Shown here one piece after another: positions 11,577 through 19,634 of a DNA stretch of 52,972 bases (position 1 is the first letter of the stretch; every line of letters starts with the position of its first letter). Source of the DNA: Sporichthyaceae bacterium (lineage in GTDB: Bacteria; Actinomycetota; Actinomycetes; Sporichthyales; Sporichthyaceae); assembly GCA_036269075.1 (NCBI GenBank), contig DATASX010000094.1:1-52972 (forward strand). The letters are read 5' to 3'. The notes under the pieces were generated by a model. It did not search any database. It saw nothing but the letters and a program-made list of their open reading frames with translations, and had not been told where the DNA came from. The translations under genes were made by a program, and so were the position numbers.

Positions 11577-12635
11577 GTGAGCCGTCCCGGCCGCAATCTC
11601 CTGCGCGCGAACGAGACGCAGGACCCGCCCTCGACCGGCGAGCTCGGGAACCCGACTCCACCCGAGCCGCCTCCCAGCGGCGGGAGGCGCGCCCTACGCG
11701 GCGCGCAGGCCGTCCTCGGTGCGATCGGCGTGGTGCTCGGTCGGGCGAAGGCGTTCTGCCGCCGGATGTGCGAGAAGCGGCCGATCGGGGTGCACCTACT
11801 GACCGCCTGGGCCCGGTTCTCCGACGCCGAAGGCGGCAAGCAGGCCGCCGCGGTCACCTACTTCGGGTTCCTCTCGTTCTTCCCGCTGGTCGCGTTGGCG
11901 TTCGCGGCGCTCGGCTTCGTCGTCGAATGGTTCCCGCACGTCTACGGGGATCTGACCACGGAGATCTCCAGGGCCCTGCCCGGGCTGGTCGGCAACCAGC
12001 CGGGTCAGGTGAACGTGGGTCAGATCGCCGACGCCCGCGAGGGCGCCGGGGCGATCGGTGTGGCCGGTCTGGTCTGGGCCGGGACCGGGTGGATCGACGC
12101 CCTGCGCCAGGCGGTGCGCCAGATCTGGGGACATGGATCGCACGAGGACACCAACTTCCTGCTGCGTCGGCTGCGCGACTTCGGGGTGCTCGCCCTGCTG
12201 GGCGGGGCCATGCTGCTGTCGGTCGGCCTGTCCACGGTCGGCACGATCGCGACCGGCCGGGTGGTGGGCGGGCTCGGGTTCACGGGCAACGAGTTCGTGC
12301 AGTGGTTGATCCGTGCCGCCGCGCTGGGTATCGCTGTGCTTGGCTCGACCGCGCTGTTCGCGGTGATGTTCGTGGGCATGTCCGGGACCCACATCCCGCG
12401 GCGCGAGCTGCGGCGGGGCGCGTTGCTCGCCGCGGTCGGCTACGAAGTGCTGAAGATCTTCGCGACGTTGCTGCTCGGGCACACCGTGCGCAACCCGGTC
12501 TACGCCACGTTCTCCGTCGCGGTCGGGTTGCTGGTCTGGATCAACCTGGTGACGCGGATGACGTTGTTCGCCGCGGCATGGACTGCCACGTACCCGCCTG
12601 ACGTCGCGTCAGGTGCGGCGGGTGAGCTGATCTGA
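11577..12635 (+). CDS. YihY/BrkB-family inner membrane protein
   Basis: A 352-residue polytopic protein. After a Pro/Arg-rich cytosolic N-terminus, the family region begins at about residue 75 with FSDAEGGKQAAAVTYFGFLSFFPLVALAFA-type sequence (first span) and continues through about six hydrophobic segments. YihY proteins were once called ribonuclease BN but that assignment was withdrawn; the role is unknown, perhaps transport or membrane organisation. Start GTG 11577 lies 7 nt after the previous stop, so trpS, the 2H protein and this gene look like one operon. It converges with the dac gene 7 nt away. Confidence 0.85.
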   Translation: MSRPGRNLLRANETQDPPSTGELGNPTPPEPPPSGGRRALRGAQAVLGAIGVVLGRAKAFCRRMCEKRPIGVHLLTAWARFSDAEGGKQAAAVTYFGFLSFFPLVALAFAALGFVVEWFPHVYGDLTTEISRALPGLVGNQPGQVNVGQIADAREGAGAIGVAGLVWAGTGWIDALRQAVRQIWGHGSHEDTNFLLRRLRDFGVLALLGGAMLLSVGLSTVGTIATGRVVGGLGFTGNEFVQWLIRAAALGIAVLGSTALFAVMFVGMSGTHIPRRELRRGALLAAVGYEVLKIFATLLLGHTVRNPVYATFSVAVGLLVWINLVTRMTLFAAAWTATYPPDVASGAAGELI

Positions 12636-12642
12636 GGCAGCG

Positions 12643-13974
12643 TCAGCGGAAGGCGCCGTGCCGGCGGAAGCGCCGTCGCGCCCGCAGCCGCAGGCTCACC
12701 AGCGCCGTCAGCAGCGCCAGACCGGCGAACGAGCCGAGCACCGCGGGCCAGTTCTTCTTCACCGGGGTCAGGTCGATCGACGGGCCGCTGGAGTCGTGCT
12801 TGCCCGCGACCGGGGCCGCCGTGGCCACGGGGGTCGGCGTCTGGCCGTAGGCCAGGCCGGTCGGGTCGACCAGCTGCCCCACCGGCGGGGTGTTCCCGTC
12901 GTGGTCGAAACCCCAGTTGAGCAAGGCTTCCGAGTCCGGCGTGATCATGTGCTGGCCGTCGTCCATGATCGTCGCGATCAGCGTGACCCCGTTGTGCTGG
13001 GCCACCGCGATCAGCGTGTTCTGGGCCAGGGTCGTGAAGCCCGGCTTGAGCCCCATCGTGCCCGGGTACGTGCCGAGCAGTCGGTTCTCGGTGTGGATCT
13101 GGAACGGCTTGCTGCTCTTGTCGGTCCCGGTCTTGGTCGTGTTGCCGGGGAACATCCAGGTGATCGCGCTGGCGTACTTGCGTACGTCGGCCCGCTGCAT
13201 AGCGGCGCGACCCCACAGTGCGAGGTCGTAGGCCGAGGAGTACTGACCGTCGGCGTCCAGGCCGCTGGGGTTGACCACGGTCGTGTCGTAGGACTGCAGG
13301 CGCGCCGCCTCGGCCTGCTCCATAGTGACGGCGTTGGCGAGGTTCCCGCCGCCGCCCTCCTTGGCCAGGCCGTCGGCCGCGTCGTTGCCGGAGCGCAGGA
13401 ACACCGCGTACCAGAGGTCGTCGTTCTTGTAGGTCTCGTTCGCGACCATCCCGACCCGGGTGCCCTCGACCGCCTCGTCGTCGTGGTCGGCGAGGTACGT
13501 GCCGTTCGGGTCCAGCCGCGGCAGCATCGTCAGTGCCAGCAGCACTTTCTGCGTGCTGGCCGGCCGGGCACGGCCGTGCGGGTTGCGGGCGGCCAGGATC
13601 TTGCCCGTGGTGGCGTCGGCGATCACCCAGGACGGGGCGGCGACGTCCGGCGCGCCGCCGGCGGCCTGGTCGATGATCACGCCGGTCTGGTTGAGCAGCG
13701 GCCCGCCGACCGGTCCGCCGGGCGGCTCGTTGAGCGACAGCGGTGCGATGGGCAGTCCGGGTGACAGCGTCAGCGGCGGAGAGGTGACCGACCCGCTGGG
13801 TCCCACGGACCCGACGGGATTCGGGGTCGGGAGGTCGACCGCGACAGCCTGCGCCGGGATGGTCGCCGCACCGGCGAAAACACTGAACGCCGCAACGGCG
13901 GGGGCCAGTCGTCGACCACGCGACGATGTCCGCTTCGAGCCGTTACGGGTGGGATTGGTGATGTTCTCGATCAT
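12643..13974 (-). CDS. Secreted D-alanyl-D-alanine carboxypeptidase
   Basis: A 443-residue peptidoglycan carboxypeptidase (peptidase S11), which trims the terminal D-Ala of stem peptides outside the membrane. A positively charged N-terminus leads into a signal segment (PAVAAFSVFAGAATIPAQA), then a Pro/Gly linker, then the catalytic domain with S140-T-Q-K (SxxK nucleophile) and S195-G-N (SxN). The third motif reads K310-P-G instead of the usual KTG. A C-terminal transmembrane segment and an Arg-rich tail (RLRARRRFRR) anchor it. ATG 13974 is preferred over the upstream TTG 14016 because it precedes a normal signal peptide. A promoter would lie in 13975-14074. Confidence 0.9.
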   Translation of the reverse strand: MIENITNPTRNGSKRTSSRGRRLAPAVAAFSVFAGAATIPAQAVAVDLPTPNPVGSVGPSGSVTSPPLTLSPGLPIAPLSLNEPPGGPVGGPLLNQTGVIIDQAAGGAPDVAAPSWVIADATTGKILAARNPHGRARPASTQKVLLALTMLPRLDPNGTYLADHDDEAVEGTRVGMVANETYKNDDLWYAVFLRSGNDAADGLAKEGGGGNLANAVTMEQAEAARLQSYDTTVVNPSGLDADGQYSSAYDLALWGRAAMQRADVRKYASAITWMFPGNTTKTGTDKSSKPFQIHTENRLLGTYPGTMGLKPGFTTLAQNTLIAVAQHNGVTLIATIMDDGQHMITPDSEALLNWGFDHDGNTPPVGQLVDPTGLAYGQTPTPVATAAPVAGKHDSSGPSIDLTPVKKNWPAVLGSFAGLALLTALVSLRLRARRRFRRHGAFR

Positions 13975-14010
13975 GCTGTGATCAGCGTAGAGTCTGCTGC
14001 GGCGGCTGGG

Positions 14011-14040
14011 CCGCAACTTGACCGTGTTCCAAAGTTGTGG
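14011..14040. promoter_or_regulatory. Inverted repeat between divergent genes
   Basis: CCGCAACTT (14011-14019) pairs with AAGTTGTGG (14032-14040, one G-U) around 12 nt. It lies in the 100-bp gap between the divergent carboxypeptidase and SCO4848-type genes, so it could be an operator affecting either. Confidence 0.3.
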
Positions 14041-14074
14041 TCGCTAAGTGGCTGGTGCGACTTGAGGGGCGCTC

Positions 14075-14293
14075 GTGCAACTGAGCCCAGGATGGGCCCG
14101 ATTCCTCATCGGAATCGCCGTCTGGAACGTGTTCACCTGGTCGGTGTTCATCAAGAACTTGTGGTTCAACGGGCCGCACACCCACCCCGCCGGCTATTAC
14201 GTCGCCCACATGGGGCTGATCGTCGTCAACCTGCTGATCGCGGCCGTGCTCGGCCCGTACGGCTGGCGCGCGCTGCGCGCGAGCCGACGGTGA
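14075..14293 (+). CDS. SCO4848-family membrane protein
   Basis: A 72-residue protein with two transmembrane helices. The N-terminal LSPGWARFLIGIAVWNVFTW, the WSVFIKNLWFN loop and the PAGYYVAHMGLIVVNLLIA second helix match the small actinobacterial family named after Streptomyces SCO4848. Function unknown. The start is GTG 14075. Its stop overlaps the amidohydrolase start by 4 nt (GTGA), so the two are coupled. Confidence 0.85.
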   Translation: MQLSPGWARFLIGIAVWNVFTWSVFIKNLWFNGPHTHPAGYYVAHMGLIVVNLLIAAVLGPYGWRALRASRR

Positions 14294-15468
14294 CCGCGCC
14301 GGCCGCGGAGCTCGTGGCCCGGGTCGGTGAACTGGAGGCCGAGCTGATCGCGGTGCGCCGCGACCTGCACGCCCATCCGGAGCTGTCGGGGCAGGAGGTG
14401 CGCACCACCGAACTGGTGGCCGATCGGCTGCGCAAGGCGGGCCTGGACCCGGGGGTGCTGCCCGGCGGCGTCGGACTGCTGTGCGACGTGGGGCTGGGCA
14501 GCGGCCCGCTGACGGCACTGCGGGCCGACCTGGACGCGTTGCCGCTGCCCGACCTCAAGGACGTCCCGTACCGGTCCACCGTCGAGGGCGTGGCGCACGC
14601 CTGCGGGCACGACGTCCACACCGCGACGGTGCTGGGGGCCGGACTCGTGCTGGCCGACCTGGCCGCGGCGGGCAGCTTCACCGGCCGGGTGCGGCTGGTG
14701 TTCCAGCCGGCCGAGGAGGTGCTGCCGGGCGGCGCGCTGGACGTCATCCGCGCGGGCGGCCTGACGGAGGTCAGCCGGATCCTGGCGCTGCACTGCGACC
14801 CACGCCTGACGGTGGGTCAGATCGGCTTGCTGGCCGGGCCGATCACCGCCGCCTCGGACCGCGTGGTGGTCCGGCTGAGCGGCGCCGGCGGGCACTCGGC
14901 GCGCCCGCACCTGACCGGCGACCTGATCCACGCGCTCGGAACGGTGATCAACCAGACCCCGGCCGCGCTGTCCCGGCGTGTCGACCCGCGCTCGGGGCTG
15001 AGCCTGGTGTGGGGACGGGTCGCGGCCGGCAGCGCGGCCAACGTGATCCCGCGCGACGGCGTGATCGAGGGCTCGCTGCGCTGCCTGCACCCGGCGGCCT
15101 GGGCCGTCGCCCCGGACCTGGTGACCGAGATCGTGACCGCGCTGGTCGTGCCCTACCAGGTCCAGGCGGCCGTCGACGTGGTGCGCGGGGTGCCGCCGTG
15201 CGTCAACGAGTCCGAGTCTGTCCGCGTGCTCGGCGAGGCAGCGATGCGGGCGCTGGGGCCGGCGGCGGTGGCCGGCACCGAGCAGAGCCTGGGTGGTGAG
15301 GACTTCGCCTGGTACCTGCAGCAGGTCCCGGGCGCGTTGGCCCGGCTCGGTGTGGCACGGCCGGGTGAGGAGGGAACGCTGGACCTGCACCGCTCGGAGT
15401 TCGACGTCGACGAGCGGGCGATCGGGATCGGTGTGCGCCTATTGGTCGCGGCGGTGCTCGGCGCTTGA
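14290..15468 (+). CDS. M20-family amidohydrolase
   Basis: A 392-residue metal-dependent amidohydrolase of the M20D/AmiA-HipO group. Members remove acyl groups from amino acids or related amides; the substrate here is unknown. Motifs: RRDLHAHPELSGQE, LRADLDALPLPD, ACGHDVHTATVLGAG (metal Cys-Gly-His-Asp), VFQPAEEVLPGG (catalytic Glu-Glu), GGHSARP in the dimerisation domain, and GTEQSLGGEDFAWYLQQVPG near the end. GTG 14290 overlapping the upstream stop gives a normal N-terminus, although the frame is open further upstream. Its 3' end overlaps the convergent gene by 30 nt. Confidence 0.92.
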   Translation: MTAPAAELVARVGELEAELIAVRRDLHAHPELSGQEVRTTELVADRLRKAGLDPGVLPGGVGLLCDVGLGSGPLTALRADLDALPLPDLKDVPYRSTVEGVAHACGHDVHTATVLGAGLVLADLAAAGSFTGRVRLVFQPAEEVLPGGALDVIRAGGLTEVSRILALHCDPRLTVGQIGLLAGPITAASDRVVVRLSGAGGHSARPHLTGDLIHALGTVINQTPAALSRRVDPRSGLSLVWGRVAAGSAANVIPRDGVIEGSLRCLHPAAWAVAPDLVTEIVTALVVPYQVQAAVDVVRGVPPCVNESESVRVLGEAAMRALGPAAVAGTEQSLGGEDFAWYLQQVPGALARLGVARPGEEGTLDLHRSEFDVDERAIGIGVRLLVAAVLGA

Positions 15469-15906
15469 CTTGCAGGGCCTGGTACGCAGGTCGTAGACGT
15501 AGTCGTCCGGGGCACCGGCCTTCTCGGCGGCGTCGGCGATCTGCGAGAGCAGTGCGACCGACGGCAGCCCGCCCTCGTAGCCGTCGACCACGTACATCCA
15601 GGCCAGTTCGTCGCCCTCCAAGGTGGCGACCCGGACCCGCAGCTTCGAGTAGATCCCGATCTCCGAGCCCTCCCAGCCGTCCAGAGCGTTCTCGTCCTGC
15701 GACGGGACGTCGTACAGCGCGACGAAGACCTGATGGGCCGGGTCCTCGACGACCGTCGTCAGCGGGCCCTCCCAGCCGTGCTCCTCGCCGCCGAAGGTCA
15801 GCCGCCAGCCGACCAGCCAGCCGCTGCCGCGTTGCGGTGAGTGCGGCGCCAACAGGCCCATGAGAGCCGGGTCGAGGTTGGCGCCGTAGGCGGCGTAGAG
15901 GGTCAT
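15439..15906 (-). CDS. Gamma-glutamylcyclotransferase-like protein
   Basis: A 155-residue protein with the GGCT fold signature: an N-terminal YAAYGANLDPALM (phosphate/substrate loop), a GWRLTFGG segment, and conserved Asp/Glu in EDPAHQVFVALYDV. Family members release 5-oxoproline from gamma-glutamyl compounds. Actinobacteria with mycothiol usually lack glutathione, so the substrate may differ. ATG 15906 is the natural start. The gene is divergent from lpdA, and its end overlaps the amidohydrolase by 30 nt. Confidence 0.8.
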   Translation of the reverse strand: MTLYAAYGANLDPALMGLLAPHSPQRGSGWLVGWRLTFGGEEHGWEGPLTTVVEDPAHQVFVALYDVPSQDENALDGWEGSEIGIYSKLRVRVATLEGDELAWMYVVDGYEGGLPSVALLSQIADAAEKAGAPDDYVYDLRTRPCKSSAEHRRDQ

Positions 15907-15958
15907 GGGTGCAAACTTTACGGCGCGCCGAGGCCCTCCGGGCGCCGTCGGGCGGCGT

Positions 15959-15983
15959 GTTCCTCGCTCGTTCCTCGCTCGTC
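15959..15983. repeat. CTCGCTCG-type dispersed repeat
   Basis: Two tandem copies of TTCCTCGCTCG between the GGCT gene and lpdA. The same core occurs at 23521-23555, 41971-42005 and, inverted, near 42930-42976. Confidence 0.65.
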
Positions 15984-16062
15984 AACGGGCTTCAATCGGC
16001 TCGGGAGCGAGAGGCAATCGCCCGTGTTCCGCGCGCTCGTCGGCGTCGGGGACAATGGCCGC

Positions 16063-17445
16063 GTGGCACGCATGGTTGTGATCGGTGGCGGACCGGGCGG
16101 TTACGAGGCGGCCCTGGTCGCGGCGAGTCTCGGTGCCGAGGTCACAGTCGTCGACCGGGACGGGCTGGGCGGCTCGGCGGTACTCACCGACTGTGTCCCG
16201 TCCAAGACTCTGATCGCCACCGCGGAGGTGGCCAACGCCGCCGCCGAGTCCGGGCGCCTCGGGGTGCTGCTGCCGGAGGCGGGCGCGCAACCGCGGGTCG
16301 ACCTGACCGAGGTCAACACCCGGGTGCTCTTGCTGGCCGCCGCGCAGTCGACCGACATCGAGGCCCGCCTGGCTGCCGCCGGCGTGCGGGTGATCCGTGG
16401 CCTGGGCCGGTTCGCCGGCCCGCAGACGGTGGTCGCGCAGTCCGCCGACGGCGCTGAGCTCATCGACGCCGACGCCGTCCTGATCGCCACCGGCGCGCAC
16501 CCGCGGGTGCTGCCGGAGGCCGAGCCGGACGGCGAACGGATTCTGACGTGGACTCAGGTGTACACGCTCACCGACATTCCCGAGCACCTGGTGGTGGTCG
16601 GTTCCGGCGTGACCGGCGCCGAGTTCGCCGACGCCTATCAACGGCTGGGGTCCGCGGTGACGCTGGTGTCCTCCCGCGACCGGGTGCTCCCGGGCGAGGA
16701 CCCGGACGCCGCCGAGGTGCTCGAGACCGCGTTCACCCGGCGGGGCATGAAGGTGATGAGCCGCTCCCGGGCGGCCCGGGTGAGCCGGACCGGCGACGGG
16801 GTGCGCGTCGAGCTCACCGACGGCTCCGTGGTGACCGGCAGCCACTGCCTGATGGCCGTCGGATCGATCCCGAACACCGCCGACCTCAGCCTGGACCGCG
16901 CGGGCGTGCGGCTCGGGACCGGCGGGTTCGTGGAGGTCGACCGGGTGTCGCGGACCTCCGCCCGCGGGGTCTACGCGGCCGGGGACTGCACCGGGGTGCT
17001 GATGTTGGCCTCCGTCGCGGCGCAGCAGGGCCGGATCGCCATGCAGCACGCCCTCGGCGACGCCGTCCGCCCGTTGGACCTGCGCACCGTCTCGGCGAAC
17101 GTGTTCACCGAGCCGGAGATCGCGACCGTGGGCTGGACCCAGTCCGAGGTCGAGCGCGGTGAGATCGGCGGCCGGACCGTGATGCTGCCGTTGTCCACCA
17201 ACGCGCGGGCCAAGATGCAGGGCGTCCGCGACGGTTTCGTGAAGCTCTTCTGCCGCCCCGGCACGGGGATCGTGATCGGCGGCGTGGTCGTCGCGCCCCG
17301 GGCCAGCGAGCTGATCTTCCCGATCTCGCTCGCGGTCGACGCGGGCCTGACGGTGGATCAGATCGCCCACGCCTTCACGGTCTACCCGTCAATGTCAGGC
17401 TCGGTGGCCGAAGCCGCCCGCCTGCTGCGCCTGCCGCCGGACTGA
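16063..17445 (+). CDS. lpdA: NAD(P)H-quinone dehydrogenase, LpdA type
   Basis: A flavoprotein disulfide reductase homologue of 460 residues. FAD-binding GGGPGGYEAALVAA lies at the N-terminus, the NAD(P) Rossmann motif VVGSGVTGAEFADAY in the middle, and YAAGDCTGVLMLASVA holds the second FAD contact. The redox-active region reads SAVLTDCVPSK, with only one of the two cysteines of true lipoamide dehydrogenases, and the C-terminal His-x4-Glu dyad is replaced by TVYPSMS. This matches mycobacterial LpdA (Rv3303c type), which reduces quinones instead of lipoamide. GTG 16063 gives the standard N-terminus; the frame is open upstream. Confidence 0.9.
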   Translation: MARMVVIGGGPGGYEAALVAASLGAEVTVVDRDGLGGSAVLTDCVPSKTLIATAEVANAAAESGRLGVLLPEAGAQPRVDLTEVNTRVLLLAAAQSTDIEARLAAAGVRVIRGLGRFAGPQTVVAQSADGAELIDADAVLIATGAHPRVLPEAEPDGERILTWTQVYTLTDIPEHLVVVGSGVTGAEFADAYQRLGSAVTLVSSRDRVLPGEDPDAAEVLETAFTRRGMKVMSRSRAARVSRTGDGVRVELTDGSVVTGSHCLMAVGSIPNTADLSLDRAGVRLGTGGFVEVDRVSRTSARGVYAAGDCTGVLMLASVAAQQGRIAMQHALGDAVRPLDLRTVSANVFTEPEIATVGWTQSEVERGEIGGRTVMLPLSTNARAKMQGVRDGFVKLFCRPGTGIVIGGVVVAPRASELIFPISLAVDAGLTVDQIAHAFTVYPSMSGSVAEAARLLRLPPD

Positions 17446-17457
17446 GACCCGCGGCGC

Positions 17458-17474
17458 GGGGCCGGCCTGGCCCC
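17458..17474 (+). terminator. GC hairpin after lpdA
   Basis: GGGGCC (17458-17463) and GGCCCC (17469-17474) pair around GGCCT, 12 nt after the lpdA stop. Likely the lpdA terminator. Confidence 0.5.
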
Positions 17475-17486
17475 GCCGGTGACGCA

Positions 17487-17516
17487 TTGACCAACCTTTC
17501 GGTTGGCTCGTAGTGT
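17487..17516 (+). promoter_or_regulatory. Promoter with palindrome in its spacer
   Basis: TTGACC (17487-17492) and TAGTGT (17511-17516) are 18 bp apart, close to the actinobacterial sigma-70-type consensus. The palindrome CCAACC-TTTC-GGTTGG (17491-17506) fills the spacer, where a repressor or MerR/TetR-like regulator could bind. It would drive the accessory genes downstream. Confidence 0.5.
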
Positions 17517-17563
17517 CCGGCCGAAGGTTTCTCCGTCCGGGGTCCTCGACCCGAGGAGGCTGT

Positions 17564-17766
17564 ATGAACTGCTCTGGTACGGGCCGACGGTTTGCTGTCG
17601 GAGCGGCCGCTGCCGGAATGGTGATGTTGGTGTGCCGAACGAGGACCTCACTGTCTTTGCCGTGCCTGACTGTTCCTCCGACGGTGGTCTGATCGTGCGG
17701 TCCGGTACCAGGAACTCAGAGTTCCTCGGCAAGCCGATCGTCGCCGTCCAGATCTTCGCAAGATAG
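17564..17766 (+). pseudogene. Small exported ORF, probably frameshifted
   Basis: ATG 17564, preceded by GAGGAGG (17553-17559), opens a 42-codon frame ending at 17692. It encodes a signal-like N-terminus (GRRFAVGAAAAGMVMLV) and then unconvincing sequence. From about 17630 the neighbouring frame looks coding (PNEDLTVFAVPDCSSDGGL, then VAVQIFAR) and runs to a TAG at 17764-17766. One 1-nt indel would join them into an exported protein of about 67 residues. It may be a decayed gene, a sequencing error, or programmed frameshifting. Nothing else in 17446-17885 looks coding. Confidence 0.4.
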
Positions 17767-17885
17767 GCGTGCGCACCCTAGGTCGAGGGCTTCGACCTGA
17801 ACGTCGCTGATTCGGCCACTCGACTTTCGGCCCCGTGGTCTCGATGATCGGTCTGCCGTTTGGCCAACCCGAAGGAGTCGCACGG

Positions 17886-19580
17886 ATGGATGGCCCTGGC
17901 ACGCGGGCCCTGCCTGAGGGCTACCGGTACACCACGACGGTCGGCGCCGGGCCGTCGGGGGACGAAACGGTGTGCCGCGCGCCGGATGGGCGCGAGGTCG
18001 TCGTACGGGTGACCGGCGTCGAAGGTGACCCGTCGTCCGATCTGTTTACTGAGTTGTCTGCGGCCGCTGCCGCCGCCGAGCACCCGTGTTCGGTAGGCAT
18101 CCGACCGTGGAGCGATCCCGCGTTGGGCGTCTGTGTCGAACGGATCCATGTTCCGGGCGGTTCGCTGGCCGAGCGTTCCGACGAGGCGTTGGCCCCGGAG
18201 GTCGTCGCGGCAGGTGGCGCCCGTCTCGCCGCCGCGCTCGCCTTCGCGCATAGCCGTGGCGTCCTCCACGGCGATGTACGGCCCGCCAATGTGCTGCTGG
18301 GCGCTGACGGGGACTGGTTGTTGTCCGGCGTCGGGGTGGCCCGGGCCGTTGCGCGGGCCAAGCCGGGCGACCCGGTCAGCCCGGATCCGGCCTTCGCGCC
18401 GCGCGAGCTCCGCGGCTGGGAGCGCCCGGCGCCGTCGGCGGATGTTTTTTCACTCGGAGCGGTGCTGTACGCGGCGCTGGCGGGCGCCGTGCCCGCTCCG
18501 AACTCTGGGGCATCCGCAGCCGCCCTTCCGGGAGTTCCTGCCGCCATGGCGGGCCTGATCGACCGGATGATGGCGCCCAACCCCGCCGACCGGCCCTCGC
18601 TGGTCGAGGTCGACCAAGTACTCAGGCCGCTGGTCCCGGCGGTCGCTCGCGGCGCCCTGCCCGCGGCCGCTGCACCCCTTGCCCTGGTCAGCCAACCGAG
18701 ACCAAAACTTCCGGTGGTTGCCGCGGCGGCGACGGCCGCCGTTGCCTCCGGCCGTAACCGCGTGCTGGTCGCCGCCGCCGCGATCGGCGCGGTCTTCCTC
18801 GGCGGCGCGACCGCGGTCGCGGTGGGTAACAGCGGCGGCGGAGGCGGCAAGGCTGTGATGACGGCCGCCTCAGCGCCCCCTGTAGCCGTGTCTGCAGCTC
18901 CCACGAGCGCCGCCCCGAAACAGGCGGCCGCCTTGTCGAAGCCTGTTGCGAAGCCCGCGGCCAAGCCGCAGAAGCCCGCTGCCGCGGTGCCTCCGGCAGT
19001 TGTCGCTGCTCCTGTGGTCCCGAAGGTAGCTGACACCTCATCGAATGCCGCAGCGTTCGATCCTCAACAGATCGAGGCCTTTGATGTCAAAGCTGAGCCA
19101 TCTCACGACAACGGCTACTGGCAGCTCAAGGTAGTTTGGGAGATGTCGATCGTGCCTCCGGCGGTGCGGGGGTGGCACATCTTCCTTTACGACCCAAATA
19201 CTGACCGTCAGACAGATAAGGAATACGGTCCGAGATCGGCGGTTACGCCACCGCGCAACGGTCCCACCTACGAGGGCGTCTATTACTTCAACAGCGTCTT
19301 TTCGGTCGCATCGTGTGTCCGAGTGCAGACGGACGCAGGGCCTCCGACTCCAAGAATCTCCGGGCGGGCCTGTCCGGATCCCAAACAAGTCCAAGCGGCG
19401 CAGGCGGCGATTGCGCGTGGTTCCCAGCAAGGCGTAGTCCCTGCGAACACTCCAGCCAAGGCAACCGCTCCAGCGAAGCCTGCCGCGCCTGCGACTCCCC
19501 CGAAGCCCGCCCCCAAAACGGTGGCTCCGCCCCCAGCTAAGCCAGCGCCTAGCACAGCGCCGAAGACGCATCCAAATTAA
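17886..19580 (+). CDS. Membrane-anchored pseudokinase (STPK-like)
   Basis: A 564-residue protein. Residues about 12-265 have a Ser/Thr-kinase fold but degenerate catalytic motifs. A Gly-rich GAGPSG loop is present. The beta-3 Lys is replaced by Arg41 (VVVRV). HRD is H128-G-D130, followed by VRPAN with Arg in place of the catalytic-loop Lys. The DFG position is G148-V-G, so the Mg-binding Asp is missing. The structural Asp in SADVFSLGAVLYAAL remains. A TM segment (about 289-313) is followed by an Ala/Pro/Lys linker, an extracellular domain (about 395-500) and a second Pro/Ala-rich tail. Start ATG 17886 has GAAGGAG 8 nt upstream. It probably senses or scaffolds rather than phosphorylates. Confidence 0.85.
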   Translation: MDGPGTRALPEGYRYTTTVGAGPSGDETVCRAPDGREVVVRVTGVEGDPSSDLFTELSAAAAAAEHPCSVGIRPWSDPALGVCVERIHVPGGSLAERSDEALAPEVVAAGGARLAAALAFAHSRGVLHGDVRPANVLLGADGDWLLSGVGVARAVARAKPGDPVSPDPAFAPRELRGWERPAPSADVFSLGAVLYAALAGAVPAPNSGASAAALPGVPAAMAGLIDRMMAPNPADRPSLVEVDQVLRPLVPAVARGALPAAAAPLALVSQPRPKLPVVAAAATAAVASGRNRVLVAAAAIGAVFLGGATAVAVGNSGGGGGKAVMTAASAPPVAVSAAPTSAAPKQAAALSKPVAKPAAKPQKPAAAVPPAVVAAPVVPKVADTSSNAAAFDPQQIEAFDVKAEPSHDNGYWQLKVVWEMSIVPPAVRGWHIFLYDPNTDRQTDKEYGPRSAVTPPRNGPTYEGVYYFNSVFSVASCVRVQTDAGPPTPRISGRACPDPKQVQAAQAAIARGSQQGVVPANTPAKATAPAKPAAPATPPKPAPKTVAPPPAKPAPSTAPKTHPN

Positions 19581-19634
19581 AGTAGAAGTTCTGCACACGA
19601 CTCGGCCGGACCCCGTGGAGAAGGGAAGATCGTA

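Noticed and set aside
16063-17445. Dihydrolipoamide dehydrogenase
   Set aside because: The second redox Cys and the C-terminal His-Glu dyad are missing, which fits LpdA-type quinone reductase.
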